A stretch of DNA of 64,000 nucleotides from [Scytonema hofmanni] UTEX 2349. GTDB taxonomy: Bacteria > Cyanobacteriota > Cyanobacteriia > Cyanobacteriales > Nostocaceae. A program made the translations under genes and the position numbers. Positions 1 to 8,309 of this stretch are shown piece after piece; the stretch's first letter is position 1, and each line of letters starts with the position of its first letter. Below the pieces are notes generated by a model. That model had not been told where the DNA came from and did not search any database. It saw only the letters and a list, made by a program, of their open reading frames with translations. The DNA is taken from positions 3,641,811 to 3,705,810 of the forward strand of contig NZ_KK073768.1 in assembly GCF_000582685.1 (NCBI RefSeq), given 5' to 3'.

Positions 1-118
1 GGGGAAGGGGGGAAGGGGGGAAGGGGGAAAGGGTAAGAAATATAGAGTTATTTGAATAAATGCGTATTTTATTTCCGTACCTTTACCTTTCCCCTTTACC
101 CTTTCCCCTTTCAAAGGT
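1..118. repeat. Low-complexity purine/pyrimidine tract
   Basis: A run of GGGGGAA-type units (about 1-35) is followed by a complementary CCCTTT-rich stretch (about 82-112), so the two could pair. No gene can be supported between base 1 and the first CDS at 302. A minus-strand open frame over 83-331 has no recognisable domain, has a low-complexity end made by the tract, and overlaps the start of the plus-strand gene, so I do not call it. Confidence 0.6.
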
Positions 119-301
119 AATGTAAGCTTCATTGGCGTTCTTGTATATCACCCGATCGGGTGATCCACTAGCATGATGCCTTCCGTGGTCTACCCAATAT
201 AAATTTTTAAGGAACAATACAGCTACTTTGTTGGTGGCATCAGCGCTTCCACTAAATGCTGACGCGCTTGAATTGCTTAATCCCCAAAATTGGTAAAAAA
301 T

Positions 302-655
302 ATGGTTCTCATTCGTGACATTGTTCAGCAAGCGCTAATTACAGGTTCTTTGAGTATTCGGGCAGATGAGCAGTTGCAGCAGTTACTGCAAAGTGAATTT
401 GAGGAAAAAGACATCGATGCTTTGATGCTCTTACAAGAAGCTGTGCAATCGGGACGTGTTCGTAAAGAGTACCGTAACGAGAAGAGCGATCGCCCGACAA
501 AAAACAAACGCGGTATCATCAAGATGAAACTTCTTTGTCCTAGTGCTGTTGGCATTCTTGTCTTGGGTACTATTGTCTTTGCTCTCCCAAAAGGCGCCGA
601 ATCAGTACATTTTACCAGCGAAAATTCCAATGTTACCCAATTAACTCTAGAATAA
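302..655 (+). CDS. Small conserved cyanobacterial protein with C-terminal membrane segment
   Basis: A 117-residue protein. The N-terminal ~65 residues (VLIRDIVQQALITGSLSI..., rich in Leu/Gln/Glu) resemble a short helical protein family common in cyanobacteria whose role is unknown to me. A basic linker (about residues 60-75) leads to one hydrophobic segment near residues 80-95, so the C-terminus is probably membrane-anchored; the family usually ends before this, so the tail may be a fusion or local extension. An upstream in-frame TTG at 290 exists, but the ATG at 302 matches the usual family start. It stands alone, with about 400 bp of non-coding DNA after it. The family assignment is from memory of similar sequences; function unknown. 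Confidence 0.65.
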   Translation: MVLIRDIVQQALITGSLSIRADEQLQQLLQSEFEEKDIDALMLLQEAVQSGRVRKEYRNEKSDRPTKNKRGIIKMKLLCPSAVGILVLGTIVFALPKGAESVHFTSENSNVTQLTLE

Positions 656-1063
656 TGGCACATTGCCCGGATTCGTGCTTTCTGCCCCCAAAGTTTCAGT
701 ACAACTTTTTGAGGGAGTTTGAAAAATAACTTCAAGAAACGTCTGTGTTTTCTCTTCTCTCTCCCTCTTGAAGACGCAAAGCTTCTGTTGTGTATATCTC
801 AAAGTCATATAAATATTTATTTATAACTTCTTACTTTTGATTTAGTTAATTTATGTATTGAATTACATAAATAATTATATAGTCAACACTAACTGGTAAA
901 ATCAGCAAAGCCTTTGTAGTCAAATTTTCCAATCTAAGTGATAATCTTTTTTAAACCTTAACAAAGTCATCATAACTTCACAAACAAGGTATAAAGAGTT
1001 TGGAAACATTGGGCAAACACAGTCAACAATAGCGATAGCTAAACCAGGAGTTTCGCAGTCCTT
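656..1063. other. Intergenic region upstream of glgP
   Basis: No coding potential is seen. It is AT-rich, and the last 100 bp before glgP contain AACAAGGTATAAAGAG, whose TATAAA would suit a -10 box, but no clear -35 is present, so a promoter is only suggested. Confidence 0.4.
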
Positions 1064-3637
1064 ATGCAACCAATTCGTACATTTAACGTGTCCCCTTCGC
1101 TACCGCCCCGACTCGAACCGCTGCGGAAGCTGGCATATAACCTCCATTGGGATTGGAATGTCGAGACAAAAGACTTATTTCGCCGTTTAGACTCGGATTT
1201 ATGGGAATCTAGCCGCCATAATCCAGTGTTGATGCTCGGTACAATCAGCCAAGGTCGGTTGACCGAAGTTGTGGAAGATGAAGGCTTCCTGGCGCAAATG
1301 GATCGAGCAGCCCGCCAGTTAGAAGATTATTTACAAGAACGCACTTGGTATCAGAAACAGCGGAGTAGTCATTCTGCCGATAAAGGCAAAGAATGCTACG
1401 CTTATTTTTCAGCTGAATTTGGACTGGTGGATTGTCTACCTGTATATTCTGGAGGGCTGGGTGTTCTCGCGGGGGATCACCTCAAATCTGCCAGCGACTT
1501 AGGATTACCCTTAGTAGGTGTGGGCTTACTATACCAGCAAGGTTACTTTGCTCAGTATCTGAATGCGGATGGTTGGCAGCAAGAACGCTACCCAATCAAC
1601 GATTTCTATAACATGACTTTGCACCTAGAGCGCAATCCTGATGGCTCAGAATTGCAAATTGCGGTAAATTACCCCGGACGCAAGGTTTATGCTAGGGTAT
1701 GGCGCGTACAAGTGGGAACTGTGCCGCTTTACATGATGGATACTAACATCGAACCCAACAATGATTACGACCACAACATTACAGATCAACTGTATGGTGG
1801 CGATATCGACATGCGTATCCACCAGGAAATCATGCTGGGGATCGGCGGCGTGCAGATGCTGAAAGCTCTGGGGTATAATGTCACCGCTTACCATATGAAT
1901 GAAGGTCATGCGGCTTTTTCTGCTCTTGAGCGCATCCGGGTGCTGATTCAAGAAGAGAATTTGAGTTATGATACCGCCAAACAGGTAGTGGGTTCAACTA
2001 ATATTTTCACCACTCACACGCCAGTACCCGCAGGTATTGACTTGTTTCCCCCAGATAAGATGTTGTATTATCTAGGATATTACGCAGATATCTTTGGTTT
2101 AACAAAAGACCAATTTTTAGGATTGGGGCGTGAAAATACTGGTGATTTATCTGCGCCTTTTAGTATGGCAGTGCTGGCGTTAAAAATGGCAACATTTTGT
2201 AACGGTGTAGCGCAACTGCATGGTGTAGTGTCGCGGCAGATGTTTAAGGGTTTGTGGCAAGAAGTGCCGGTAGAGGAAGTACCGATCGCCGCAATTACAA
2301 ATGGCGTTCACGCCCGCAGTTGTGTGGCAAAATCAACTCAAGAGTTGTACGATCGCTATCTCGGACCCAATTGGTCATCAGTAGCAGCAGATAGCCCATT
2401 GTGGGAACGCATGGACGCGATTCCAGATGAAGAATTGTGGCGCAATCACGAACGCTGCCGTTTGGATATGGTATTGTATGTGCGCGATCATTTGGTGAAA
2501 CATTTACGCGATCGCGGTGCTTCTTCTTCTGATATCGCCCAAGCGCAAGAAGTTCTCGATCCAAACGTTTTAACTATCGGTTTCGCTCGTCGCTTTGCAA
2601 CCTACAAACGCGCAACTTTATGGATGCGCGATATCGAGCGTATCAGGCGGATAATGTTGGCTAACAAAGACCGCAAGCTACAATTTGTTATCGCCGGCAA
2701 AGCACATCCGAAAGACATCCCCGGTAAAGAATTAATCCGCGACATCAATCACTTTATCAGCGAACAAAATTTACAAAAGCAGGTAGTGTTTGTTCCCAAT
2801 TACGACATTCACATATCTCGATTGATGGTAGCTGGTTGTGATGTATGGTTAAATACACCGCGTCGTCCGCGAGAAGCTTCAGGTACAAGCGGAATGAAGG
2901 CTTCGATGAACGGATTACCGAATTTAAGTGTATTAGATGGTTGGTGGGATGAAGCTGATTATGTCCGTACAGGTTGGGCTATAGGACATGGTGAGAATTA
3001 TGAAGACCCCAATTACCAGGATGAAATAGAAGCAAACGCTTTCTATGATTTACTGGAAAAAGAAGTGGTGCCTTTATTTTACGATCGCGATGCTGATAAT
3101 TTGCCCCGTCGTTGGGTAGCAAAAATGAAAGATGCGATTCGGTTGAATTGTCCGTTCTTTAATACAGCGCGGATGGTGGGAGAATATGCACAAAGAGCTT
3201 ATTTCCCCGCAAGCGATCGCTACTACACTCTAACTGCCGATCAGTATGCACCAGCGAAGGAATTAGCAAATTGGAAAGGCAAACTCACAGAACATTGGTT
3301 CAACATGAAAATCAAAGATGTTGACATCTCCTCAGGTGAAGATATCGAGGTGAACCAAACCGTTGCTGTTAAGGCAAAACTTGATTTAGCAACTCTCAGT
3401 CCAGATGATGTGCAGGTGGAGCTTTATCAAGGTACAATCAACGCCGATGGTGAGATTGTTGATGCTGTGACAGTGGTGATGGATTACGAAGGTAATGATA
3501 CGCAAAAGTTAGGTATTTACACTGCGAATATCCTTTACACTGCCTCTGGTTTACAAGGCTTGTCCTTGCGCGTGTTGCCAAAACACAAGCATCTTGCTAC
3601 TCCGTATGAGCCAAGGTTGATTCTCTGGGCACAGTAA
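1064..3637 (+). CDS. glgP: Alpha-glucan (glycogen) phosphorylase, GlgP family
   Basis: Predicted to release glucose-1-phosphate from glycogen or related alpha-1,4-glucans by phosphorolysis in the cytoplasm. The 857-residue product starts with a DUF3417-type N-terminus (YNLHWDWN near residue 25), as in the short bacterial alpha-glucan phosphorylase branch. The pyridoxal-phosphate site EASGTSGMKASMNG lies near residues 604-617, with its lysine as the cofactor anchor, and ITNGVHAR near residue 413 is also typical. Length fits the family. ATG start at 1064 with GGAG upstream (CCAGGAG). It is monocistronic here and the next gene is convergent. High confidence in family; the exact chain-length preference cannot be read. 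Confidence 0.95.
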   Translation: MQPIRTFNVSPSLPPRLEPLRKLAYNLHWDWNVETKDLFRRLDSDLWESSRHNPVLMLGTISQGRLTEVVEDEGFLAQMDRAARQLEDYLQERTWYQKQRSSHSADKGKECYAYFSAEFGLVDCLPVYSGGLGVLAGDHLKSASDLGLPLVGVGLLYQQGYFAQYLNADGWQQERYPINDFYNMTLHLERNPDGSELQIAVNYPGRKVYARVWRVQVGTVPLYMMDTNIEPNNDYDHNITDQLYGGDIDMRIHQEIMLGIGGVQMLKALGYNVTAYHMNEGHAAFSALERIRVLIQEENLSYDTAKQVVGSTNIFTTHTPVPAGIDLFPPDKMLYYLGYYADIFGLTKDQFLGLGRENTGDLSAPFSMAVLALKMATFCNGVAQLHGVVSRQMFKGLWQEVPVEEVPIAAITNGVHARSCVAKSTQELYDRYLGPNWSSVAADSPLWERMDAIPDEELWRNHERCRLDMVLYVRDHLVKHLRDRGASSSDIAQAQEVLDPNVLTIGFARRFATYKRATLWMRDIERIRRIMLANKDRKLQFVIAGKAHPKDIPGKELIRDINHFISEQNLQKQVVFVPNYDIHISRLMVAGCDVWLNTPRRPREASGTSGMKASMNGLPNLSVLDGWWDEADYVRTGWAIGHGENYEDPNYQDEIEANAFYDLLEKEVVPLFYDRDADNLPRRWVAKMKDAIRLNCPFFNTARMVGEYAQRAYFPASDRYYTLTADQYAPAKELANWKGKLTEHWFNMKIKDVDISSGEDIEVNQTVAVKAKLDLATLSPDDVQVELYQGTINADGEIVDAVTVVMDYEGNDTQKLGIYTANILYTASGLQGLSLRVLPKHKHLATPYEPRLILWAQ

Positions 3638-3640
3638 GAG

Positions 3641-3736
3641 TAGGGATTAGGGATTAGGGATTAGGGATTAGGAAGAGTATATTCTTTTCTTCCTAGTCCC
3701 CAGTCCCCAGTCCCCAGTCCCCAGTCTCCAGTCCCC
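3641..3736. repeat. Heptanucleotide tandem repeats (TAGGGAT, then CCCCAGT)
   Basis: Four to five TAGGGAT units at 3641-3672 are followed after 20 bp by about six CCCCAGT-type units at 3692-3736. Short tandemly repeated heptamers of this type are known from heterocystous cyanobacteria. The second block forms the end of the DUF429 reading frame. Confidence 0.85.
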
Positions 3737-4469
3737 ATTTCTGTGGGATGACAATGTAACCGGTAGTGCGATCGCCTAATACTAGGTTGCGTTGTTCTCC
3801 CCAATACCACCAGTGTGCAGCTACATAAGCGCAGATGAGGCTATCTAATTTATCTTCTAATGCTTTGAGTGCTGCACCTGTTGTGGGAATTTCGGTAGGA
3901 AAATAACCGCTGATGTACGCGGATAAACGCAGATGAGGTTCGATGGTGGGCAGGATATCAAGGATGTAATTGTGGAGTTTGAGAAGTTCTAAACGGCGAT
4001 CGCTTAAACGTCCTTTTTTGTATTTGAGGATGCGTTCTAAGTTGAAGAGATGGACGATGGCAGGATGGGGAAAGACTTCTATTTGATATCTACCAAGTTT
4101 TTGCGGTTCGATGGTTGGTGCGTGTGTAAAGCCACGCGATTCTAGTTCTAAACCGAAGTTGATAGTGCGATCGGCAAAGGGTAAATTCAGGTTTGCTGGG
4201 TAGCATCCAGCGTGATATTTGCCAAAGTGTTTGTGACTAAGTTTATCTGGTAAGCGACTCCCGGTAGCGTTGGGGATGAGGGTAGGTGCGTCTACGGCAA
4301 TGATAGCGCTTTCGTCTGGTTGTACGTGACTATCAATCCAGGTGAGGATGTCTGCAATAAAATCTTTGCGATCTAAGTCGAGTAGTTCAAGTTGATTATC
4401 TGTCCATTGTAAGCAGCATAGTCCGCTTGGTTGAGATTTCCAGCCGAAATCAATACCGATAAATTTCAT
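3693..4469 (-). CDS. DUF429 family protein (predicted RNase H-fold)
   Basis: A 258-residue protein beginning MKFIGIDFGWKSQPSG, the Asp-containing first strand of an RNase H-like fold, with a second acidic motif IIAVDAPT near residue 58 and SRGFTHAPT near 113. This matches the DUF429 family, predicted to be nucleases; no biochemical role is established to my knowledge. The last ~14 residues (LETGDWGLGTGD) are the translation of the adjacent heptamer repeat and the stop codon lies in the repeat, so the natural C-terminus was probably altered by repeat growth. It is convergent with glgP. ATG at 4469. Family call fairly sure, function not. Confidence 0.8.
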   Translation of the reverse strand: MKFIGIDFGWKSQPSGLCCLQWTDNQLELLDLDRKDFIADILTWIDSHVQPDESAIIAVDAPTLIPNATGSRLPDKLSHKHFGKYHAGCYPANLNLPFADRTINFGLELESRGFTHAPTIEPQKLGRYQIEVFPHPAIVHLFNLERILKYKKGRLSDRRLELLKLHNYILDILPTIEPHLRLSAYISGYFPTEIPTTGAALKALEDKLDSLICAYVAAHWWYWGEQRNLVLGDRTTGYIVIPQKWGLETGDWGLGTGD

Positions 4470-4576
4470 TATCTACCTAATTTCCAGATTATAATTTAGA
4501 AATGAATTGATAAGTTAATTAAGAAGCTATCCAGAGGGCAATTTAGTTGTTTAAAAGGATTTCAAAAAATAATTGA

Positions 4577-5046
4577 ATGCGTGTTATTAGCAAAAGGACA
4601 CTGAGAGAATTTTGGGAGAAACATCCCAATGCCCAACCCGGACTTTTACTATGGTATCAGCGCATCGGTGATTTAGAGTTTCAAAACTTGAATGACTTAC
4701 GTCATGTCCGTTTAATTAACAGTAATAAAAACGTCGCAACCGTCGTAGAGACGTTCCGCCGGAACGTCTTTACATCATAAGTAATTTTCCGGACATGATA
4801 TTACGTCAAGTCTTTCCCTCAGCAGATTTAGTTGGCAACTTTATAGTTTTTAATATTAGCGCTAATAATTATCGACTCATTACATACATAGATTATGAAT
4901 TCCAAATAACATTTGTACGCGCTGTACTCACACATGCCGAATATGACAAGGAGAACTGGAAAATCGAACGTGCTAAAGCGCGAACTTTTAAACCTCAAAC
5001 TGTAGATGACTTGCGTCAGGAGTTTGGACTTGGTAAAGAAGAGTAA
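4577..5046 (+). pseudogene. higB: HigB-type mRNA interferase toxin, interrupted by a miniature element
   Basis: The first part (4577-4704) encodes MRVISKRTLREFWEKHP...NLNDLR, the N-terminus of the HigB toxin family (ribosome-dependent or free mRNA cleavage). The second part (4801-5046), in another frame, continues as LRQVFPSADLVGNFIVFN...THAEYDKENW, the family's C-terminal half. Between them sits a 96-bp insertion plus an 8-bp duplication of TTACGTCA (4697-4704 and 4801-4808). Removing 104 bp restores one continuous frame reading NLNDLRQVFPSAD. The toxin should therefore be inactive. No HigA antitoxin gene follows; the tail (FKPQTVDDLRQEFGLG) may hold a trace of it. Strong call. Confidence 0.9.
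4705..4800. mobile_element. Miniature inverted-repeat element in higB (copy 1)
   Basis: A 96-bp element bounded by TGTCCG on the left and CGGACATGATA on the right, flanked by the direct repeat TTACGTCA. It carries an internal hairpin with GTAGAGACGT-type arms at 4745-4773 and has no coding capacity. Near-identical elements lie at 13312-13410 and 13440-13533, and a shorter relative with the same ends at 44884-44958. The elements must depend on a transposase encoded elsewhere. Confidence 0.88.
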
Positions 5047-5214
5047 ATTGACTTTCTTCAAGCGCGATATCATTATAGCGATCGCTAATCTGCACTCTCA
5101 CTATAAATAGGACACAAACTCATCTCTCCGTTGTTTTATCAGTTCAACTGTAAAAGCAAAGTAAAAAGCGATCGCTTGTTGAATAACTGTAAAAATGACA
5201 AGTCCTTTGACTAT

Positions 5215-5583
5215 TCAATCTTCGCCCAAAGTTAGCAAAGCTGCTTTTCTATCTACTACTAAGCGTCGAGTTTCTAACCAAGGCAACCCAATTAAAACAT
5301 CGGTAATTTCTTCACCACCGACAACAGGAATAATCACCTCTTGACTATCAAAGACAACAGCACCTTGGTACAGATTAAACTCGGCTTCACCTCTGGCTGT
5401 CTGCCTTCTATCTGGTTCGATAAATGACCATCCCAAACTCTCTATATCTTGAATATTCATTGCCAGCCAATCAGTAAATCCAGTATCTAGTAAAGCATCA
5501 ACTGTCACAATAGAACCATCAGCAGCAATCAAATCAATCTCAAAAAATAGTTCACCCCTCTCACCAAAATAGCCTTGAATCAT
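5215..5583 (-). CDS. Retropepsin-like aspartyl protease family protein
   Basis: A 122-residue protein with the clan AA signature DALLDTGFTDWLAM (catalytic Asp near residue 32) and the second hydrophobic motif VLIGLPWLETRRLVVD near residues 95-110. Single-domain proteases of this type are common in cyanobacteria, probably act as dimers, and have no known substrate. Its ATG at 5583 overlaps the stop of the upstream 106-residue gene by 4 bp (5580-5583), so the two are translationally coupled. The pairing of a short charged protein with a small enzyme recalls a toxin-antitoxin arrangement, but that is speculation. Confidence 0.8.
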   Translation of the reverse strand: MIQGYFGERGELFFEIDLIAADGSIVTVDALLDTGFTDWLAMNIQDIESLGWSFIEPDRRQTARGEAEFNLYQGAVVFDSQEVIIPVVGGEEITDVLIGLPWLETRRLVVDRKAALLTLGED

Positions 5584-5900
5584 ATTCTGCCAACAGTACC
5601 GGTTTGATTGAGACGCATCGCCATCATAATTGCTGTAGGGTGGTTTTCCTTGGCTTTTTGTCGGGCAACTTCCCTAACTGGGTCAATAAAATAGTCGCCA
5701 CTGTCTGGTTCAATATAAATGTACCAGTTGTAATGCTCGGCGATTAATTCCGGGTAAACTCGCTGGAAAATTTTATCGCAACGTCGAGAAAATACTTCTC
5801 TCTCAGTTTTGCGTTTGGCTTTCTCTTCTGGGGAAAGTGGGGGACGATTTGGAAACATTGGAGTACCACGGGGTACTTTTCTCTTAGTTTTCTCAGTCAT
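5580..5900 (-). CDS. Conserved hypothetical protein paired with aspartyl protease
   Basis: A 106-residue, charged, soluble protein with a basic Pro-rich N-terminus and a central motif YNWYIYIEPDSGDYFIDP, followed by a helix containing HPTA. Similar short proteins precede small aspartyl-protease genes in other cyanobacteria, as far as I recall. There is no membrane segment or signal peptide. It overlaps the following gene by 4 bp (ATGA). Function unknown; possible partner or substrate of the protease. Confidence 0.75.
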   Translation of the reverse strand: MTEKTKRKVPRGTPMFPNRPPLSPEEKAKRKTEREVFSRRCDKIFQRVYPELIAEHYNWYIYIEPDSGDYFIDPVREVARQKAKENHPTAIMMAMRLNQTGTVGRI

Positions 5901-5972
5901 TTTTATAAATTGAGTTATCGAAGGTTATATATAAAGTAACAGAGTAATTAAAAATGAAGTGTTACACTGCGT

Positions 5973-6920
5973 CTACAAATCTGCAAAATTATCTGTTGCG
6001 TTAATTAAAGCATTCTTGATTCCAGTTTCACTCATCGAATGTCCCGCATCAGGAACAACAATAAATTCAGCTTCTTGCCAAGCAAGATGTAATTCCCAAG
6101 CTGATATCATCGGACACACTACATCATATCTTCCTTGCACAATTACCGCAGGTATGTGACGAATTCGCTCAACATTCGCAAGTAATTGATCTTCGCTTTC
6201 CAAAAATCCCTTATTTATGAAATAATGACATTCAATTCTGGCAAATGCATCGGCAAATTCACTTTGACCAAATGTTTGCATTAACTGTTGATCTAAAAAC
6301 AATCTACTTGTGCTAGCTTCCCATACTGACCATGCACGGGCTGCTTCTAACCTCACTTGTAAGTCGGGACTTGTCAAGCGTTTGTAATAAGCTGTAAGCA
6401 TATCGTCACGTTCAGCTAGAGGAATTGGTTTTAAATATTCCTCCCAAGCATCAGGAAAAATGTAGCTGGCACCTTCTTGATAAAACCAACGCAATTCCTT
6501 TTGACGCAGCATAAAAATACCGCGTAAAATTAAACCTTTGCAACGTTCCGGATAAGTTTGACTATAAGCTAATGACAGGGTACTTCCCCAACTACCACCA
6601 AAAACAACCCATTTTTCTATTCCTAAATGTTCTCGGAGTTTTTCAATATCATCTACTAAATCCCAAGTTGTATTTTCTCGCAATTCTGCATGAGGTGTAC
6701 TTTGACCACAACCGCGTTGATCAAACATTATCAAACGCCATTTTTCGGGATGAAAATATTGTCTATAAAAAGGTGGACATCCGCCACCGGGTCCACCATG
6801 TAGTAAAACTATTGGCTTACCTTGCGGGTTTCCTGATTCTTGAAAATGAATTGTGTGCAAGTCGGAAACTTGTAATTTACCTTCTTTGTAAGGTTTGATA
6901 GGTGGGTAAAGTTCGCGCAT
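5973..6920 (-). CDS. pip: Proline iminopeptidase (alpha/beta hydrolase, S33)
   Basis: Predicted cytoplasmic peptidase that removes N-terminal proline. The 315-residue product shows the oxyanion-hole motif HGGPGGG (near residue 41), DQRGCGQS (near 68), the nucleophile elbow GGSWGS (Ser near residue 110) and the late acid/base region GRYDVVCP and DAGHSMSE, the His near residue 295. Length is typical. ATG at 6920. It ends 70 bp from the minus-strand pair and seems to be a single transcription unit. Confidence 0.95.
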   Translation of the reverse strand: MRELYPPIKPYKEGKLQVSDLHTIHFQESGNPQGKPIVLLHGGPGGGCPPFYRQYFHPEKWRLIMFDQRGCGQSTPHAELRENTTWDLVDDIEKLREHLGIEKWVVFGGSWGSTLSLAYSQTYPERCKGLILRGIFMLRQKELRWFYQEGASYIFPDAWEEYLKPIPLAERDDMLTAYYKRLTSPDLQVRLEAARAWSVWEASTSRLFLDQQLMQTFGQSEFADAFARIECHYFINKGFLESEDQLLANVERIRHIPAVIVQGRYDVVCPMISAWELHLAWQEAEFIVVPDAGHSMSETGIKNALINATDNFADL

Positions 6921-7111
6921 TATCTTCTAATTATAAGATATGATTTTTACTCTGTTCGTAGTGAGTACTTTAGTCCTCTTCGGTATTAGAAAAAGACTGA
7001 AGTCCTGACTACAAACAAGTGTATGATGTATCAAATAGATATACCATATTTATAATTAAAAATCCTTGAAAAGACATAGGAATGCACAAAATTTGGCAAA
7101 GAAATGATTGC

Positions 7112-8209
7112 TTATCTTGATTCAATTCTAGGAAGAGGGCAAGCAACAGACTTTTCTCCTGACCAATCTGTAAAGGTATTTTCGTCTTTATAATGTCGAG
7201 GAGTTTGTAGGAGAAAATGCCACGCTTCCCCAGCATTCAGTAAATTGAGACGTTCCGGATAGTGAACTTTTAAAAGTTCTTGAACCATTGGATAATAGTC
7301 AGAGTTCATTCCTGGAAAAATATGATGTTCGGTATGGTATGAAAAATTTAAGTGCAAAATATCAAAGATTTTAGGAACTCGGATAGAAACACTATTTATT
7401 AACGGATCGTTGATGCCTGTCATTGGGCAAGCCAGATGATTTGTATAAATATAAAACATCATTCCAGCATAGCCAATTCCGATAGGCAGAAAATAGCTCA
7501 ACACGAGTTTTAAAGGGTTAAATTGCAGATAAATTAATATGCTCAGATGAATTATTAATATAATTATAAATTCCCCTGCGATCGCCAGACGTTCTTTGGC
7601 ACTAACCTTAAAAGCGGCTGGAACATAATCGACGGTTTCCCGGTTAAATAACAACACTGAAGTCAGATTGCGAAAAGTATGTACTCCCCATGCTGTTGCC
7701 ATTCCCACTGTTAACCATACGGGATTAACTTCAATAGAAGGCACAAATAAATTTTGAATCCATTTTCCCCAAGTCTGAGACTGCTCATATAAGTAATTGC
7801 GATCTGGATCTCCTAAGTCATTTGTTTGATTATGATGCACTCGATTATGAACGGCTTTCCACAACGTTGGTGGCATCCATAACATTGTTAGCCCTAGCAA
7901 GCTAATGATATAGGTCAGCCGTGAGTTTCTGATCACGCTACCATGCATCAGATCGTGGGAGCTAAATAGTAAAACAATCACGCTATTGCCCATGATGATT
8001 GTTAGTGGTAAATAAAGCCATAAAAGATACACCGACCAACAATCTAAGCGTTCTGCTATCATCCAGCCTAATATCAAAATTAGCAGATTAATAAACAGGA
8101 TACCTAACTTACTCGAATCGGGAGCAAACGCTTCAGGAGGAAGGAAGGGACGCAACTTTTTCGCATAGGTTCTCTGGGGAATTAGTACTTGATCGTTATT
8201 TATTTTCAT
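7112..8209 (-). CDS. Membrane fatty acid desaturase/hydroxylase family protein
   Basis: A 365-residue integral membrane di-iron enzyme. All three histidine boxes are present: HDLMH (85-89), HNRVHH (121-126) and HTEHH (292-296), plus hydrophobic helices at about 33-52, 58-80, 100-118, 210-228 and 235-255. The family inserts double bonds into acyl chains, or hydroxylates or ketolates lipids and carotenoids; regiochemistry cannot be told. The gene is divergent from a cyclopropane-synthase-like methyltransferase with about 100 bp between starts, suggesting that the desaturated product is the substrate of the methyltransferase. ATG at 8209. Family sure, substrate unknown. Confidence 0.88.
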   Translation of the reverse strand: MKINNDQVLIPQRTYAKKLRPFLPPEAFAPDSSKLGILFINLLILILGWMIAERLDCWSVYLLWLYLPLTIIMGNSVIVLLFSSHDLMHGSVIRNSRLTYIISLLGLTMLWMPPTLWKAVHNRVHHNQTNDLGDPDRNYLYEQSQTWGKWIQNLFVPSIEVNPVWLTVGMATAWGVHTFRNLTSVLLFNRETVDYVPAAFKVSAKERLAIAGEFIIILIIHLSILIYLQFNPLKLVLSYFLPIGIGYAGMMFYIYTNHLACPMTGINDPLINSVSIRVPKIFDILHLNFSYHTEHHIFPGMNSDYYPMVQELLKVHYPERLNLLNAGEAWHFLLQTPRHYKDENTFTDWSGEKSVACPLPRIESR

Positions 8210-8247
8210 AAACTCTTGTTACTTTTTAATAAATTATAATCGAATTC

Positions 8248-8296
8248 ACAATCAATAATTTTTTATTGATTTTATCATATAAAAAATATTGATTGT
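8248..8296. promoter_or_regulatory. Inverted repeat in the shared desaturase/methyltransferase promoter
   Basis: ACAATCAATA (8248-8257) and TATTGATTGT (8287-8296) are exact inverted copies, with a third TATTGATT at 8264-8271. They lie in the 100-bp divergent region, and the right arm ends at the ribosome site of the methyltransferase. A shared operator is a reasonable inference; the regulator is not known. Confidence 0.5.
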
Positions 8297-8309
8297 AGGA
8301 GTGAAGAAC

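Noticed and set aside
83..331. 82-codon minus-strand frame
   Set aside because: Low-complexity end, no known domain, overlaps the start of a better-supported gene.
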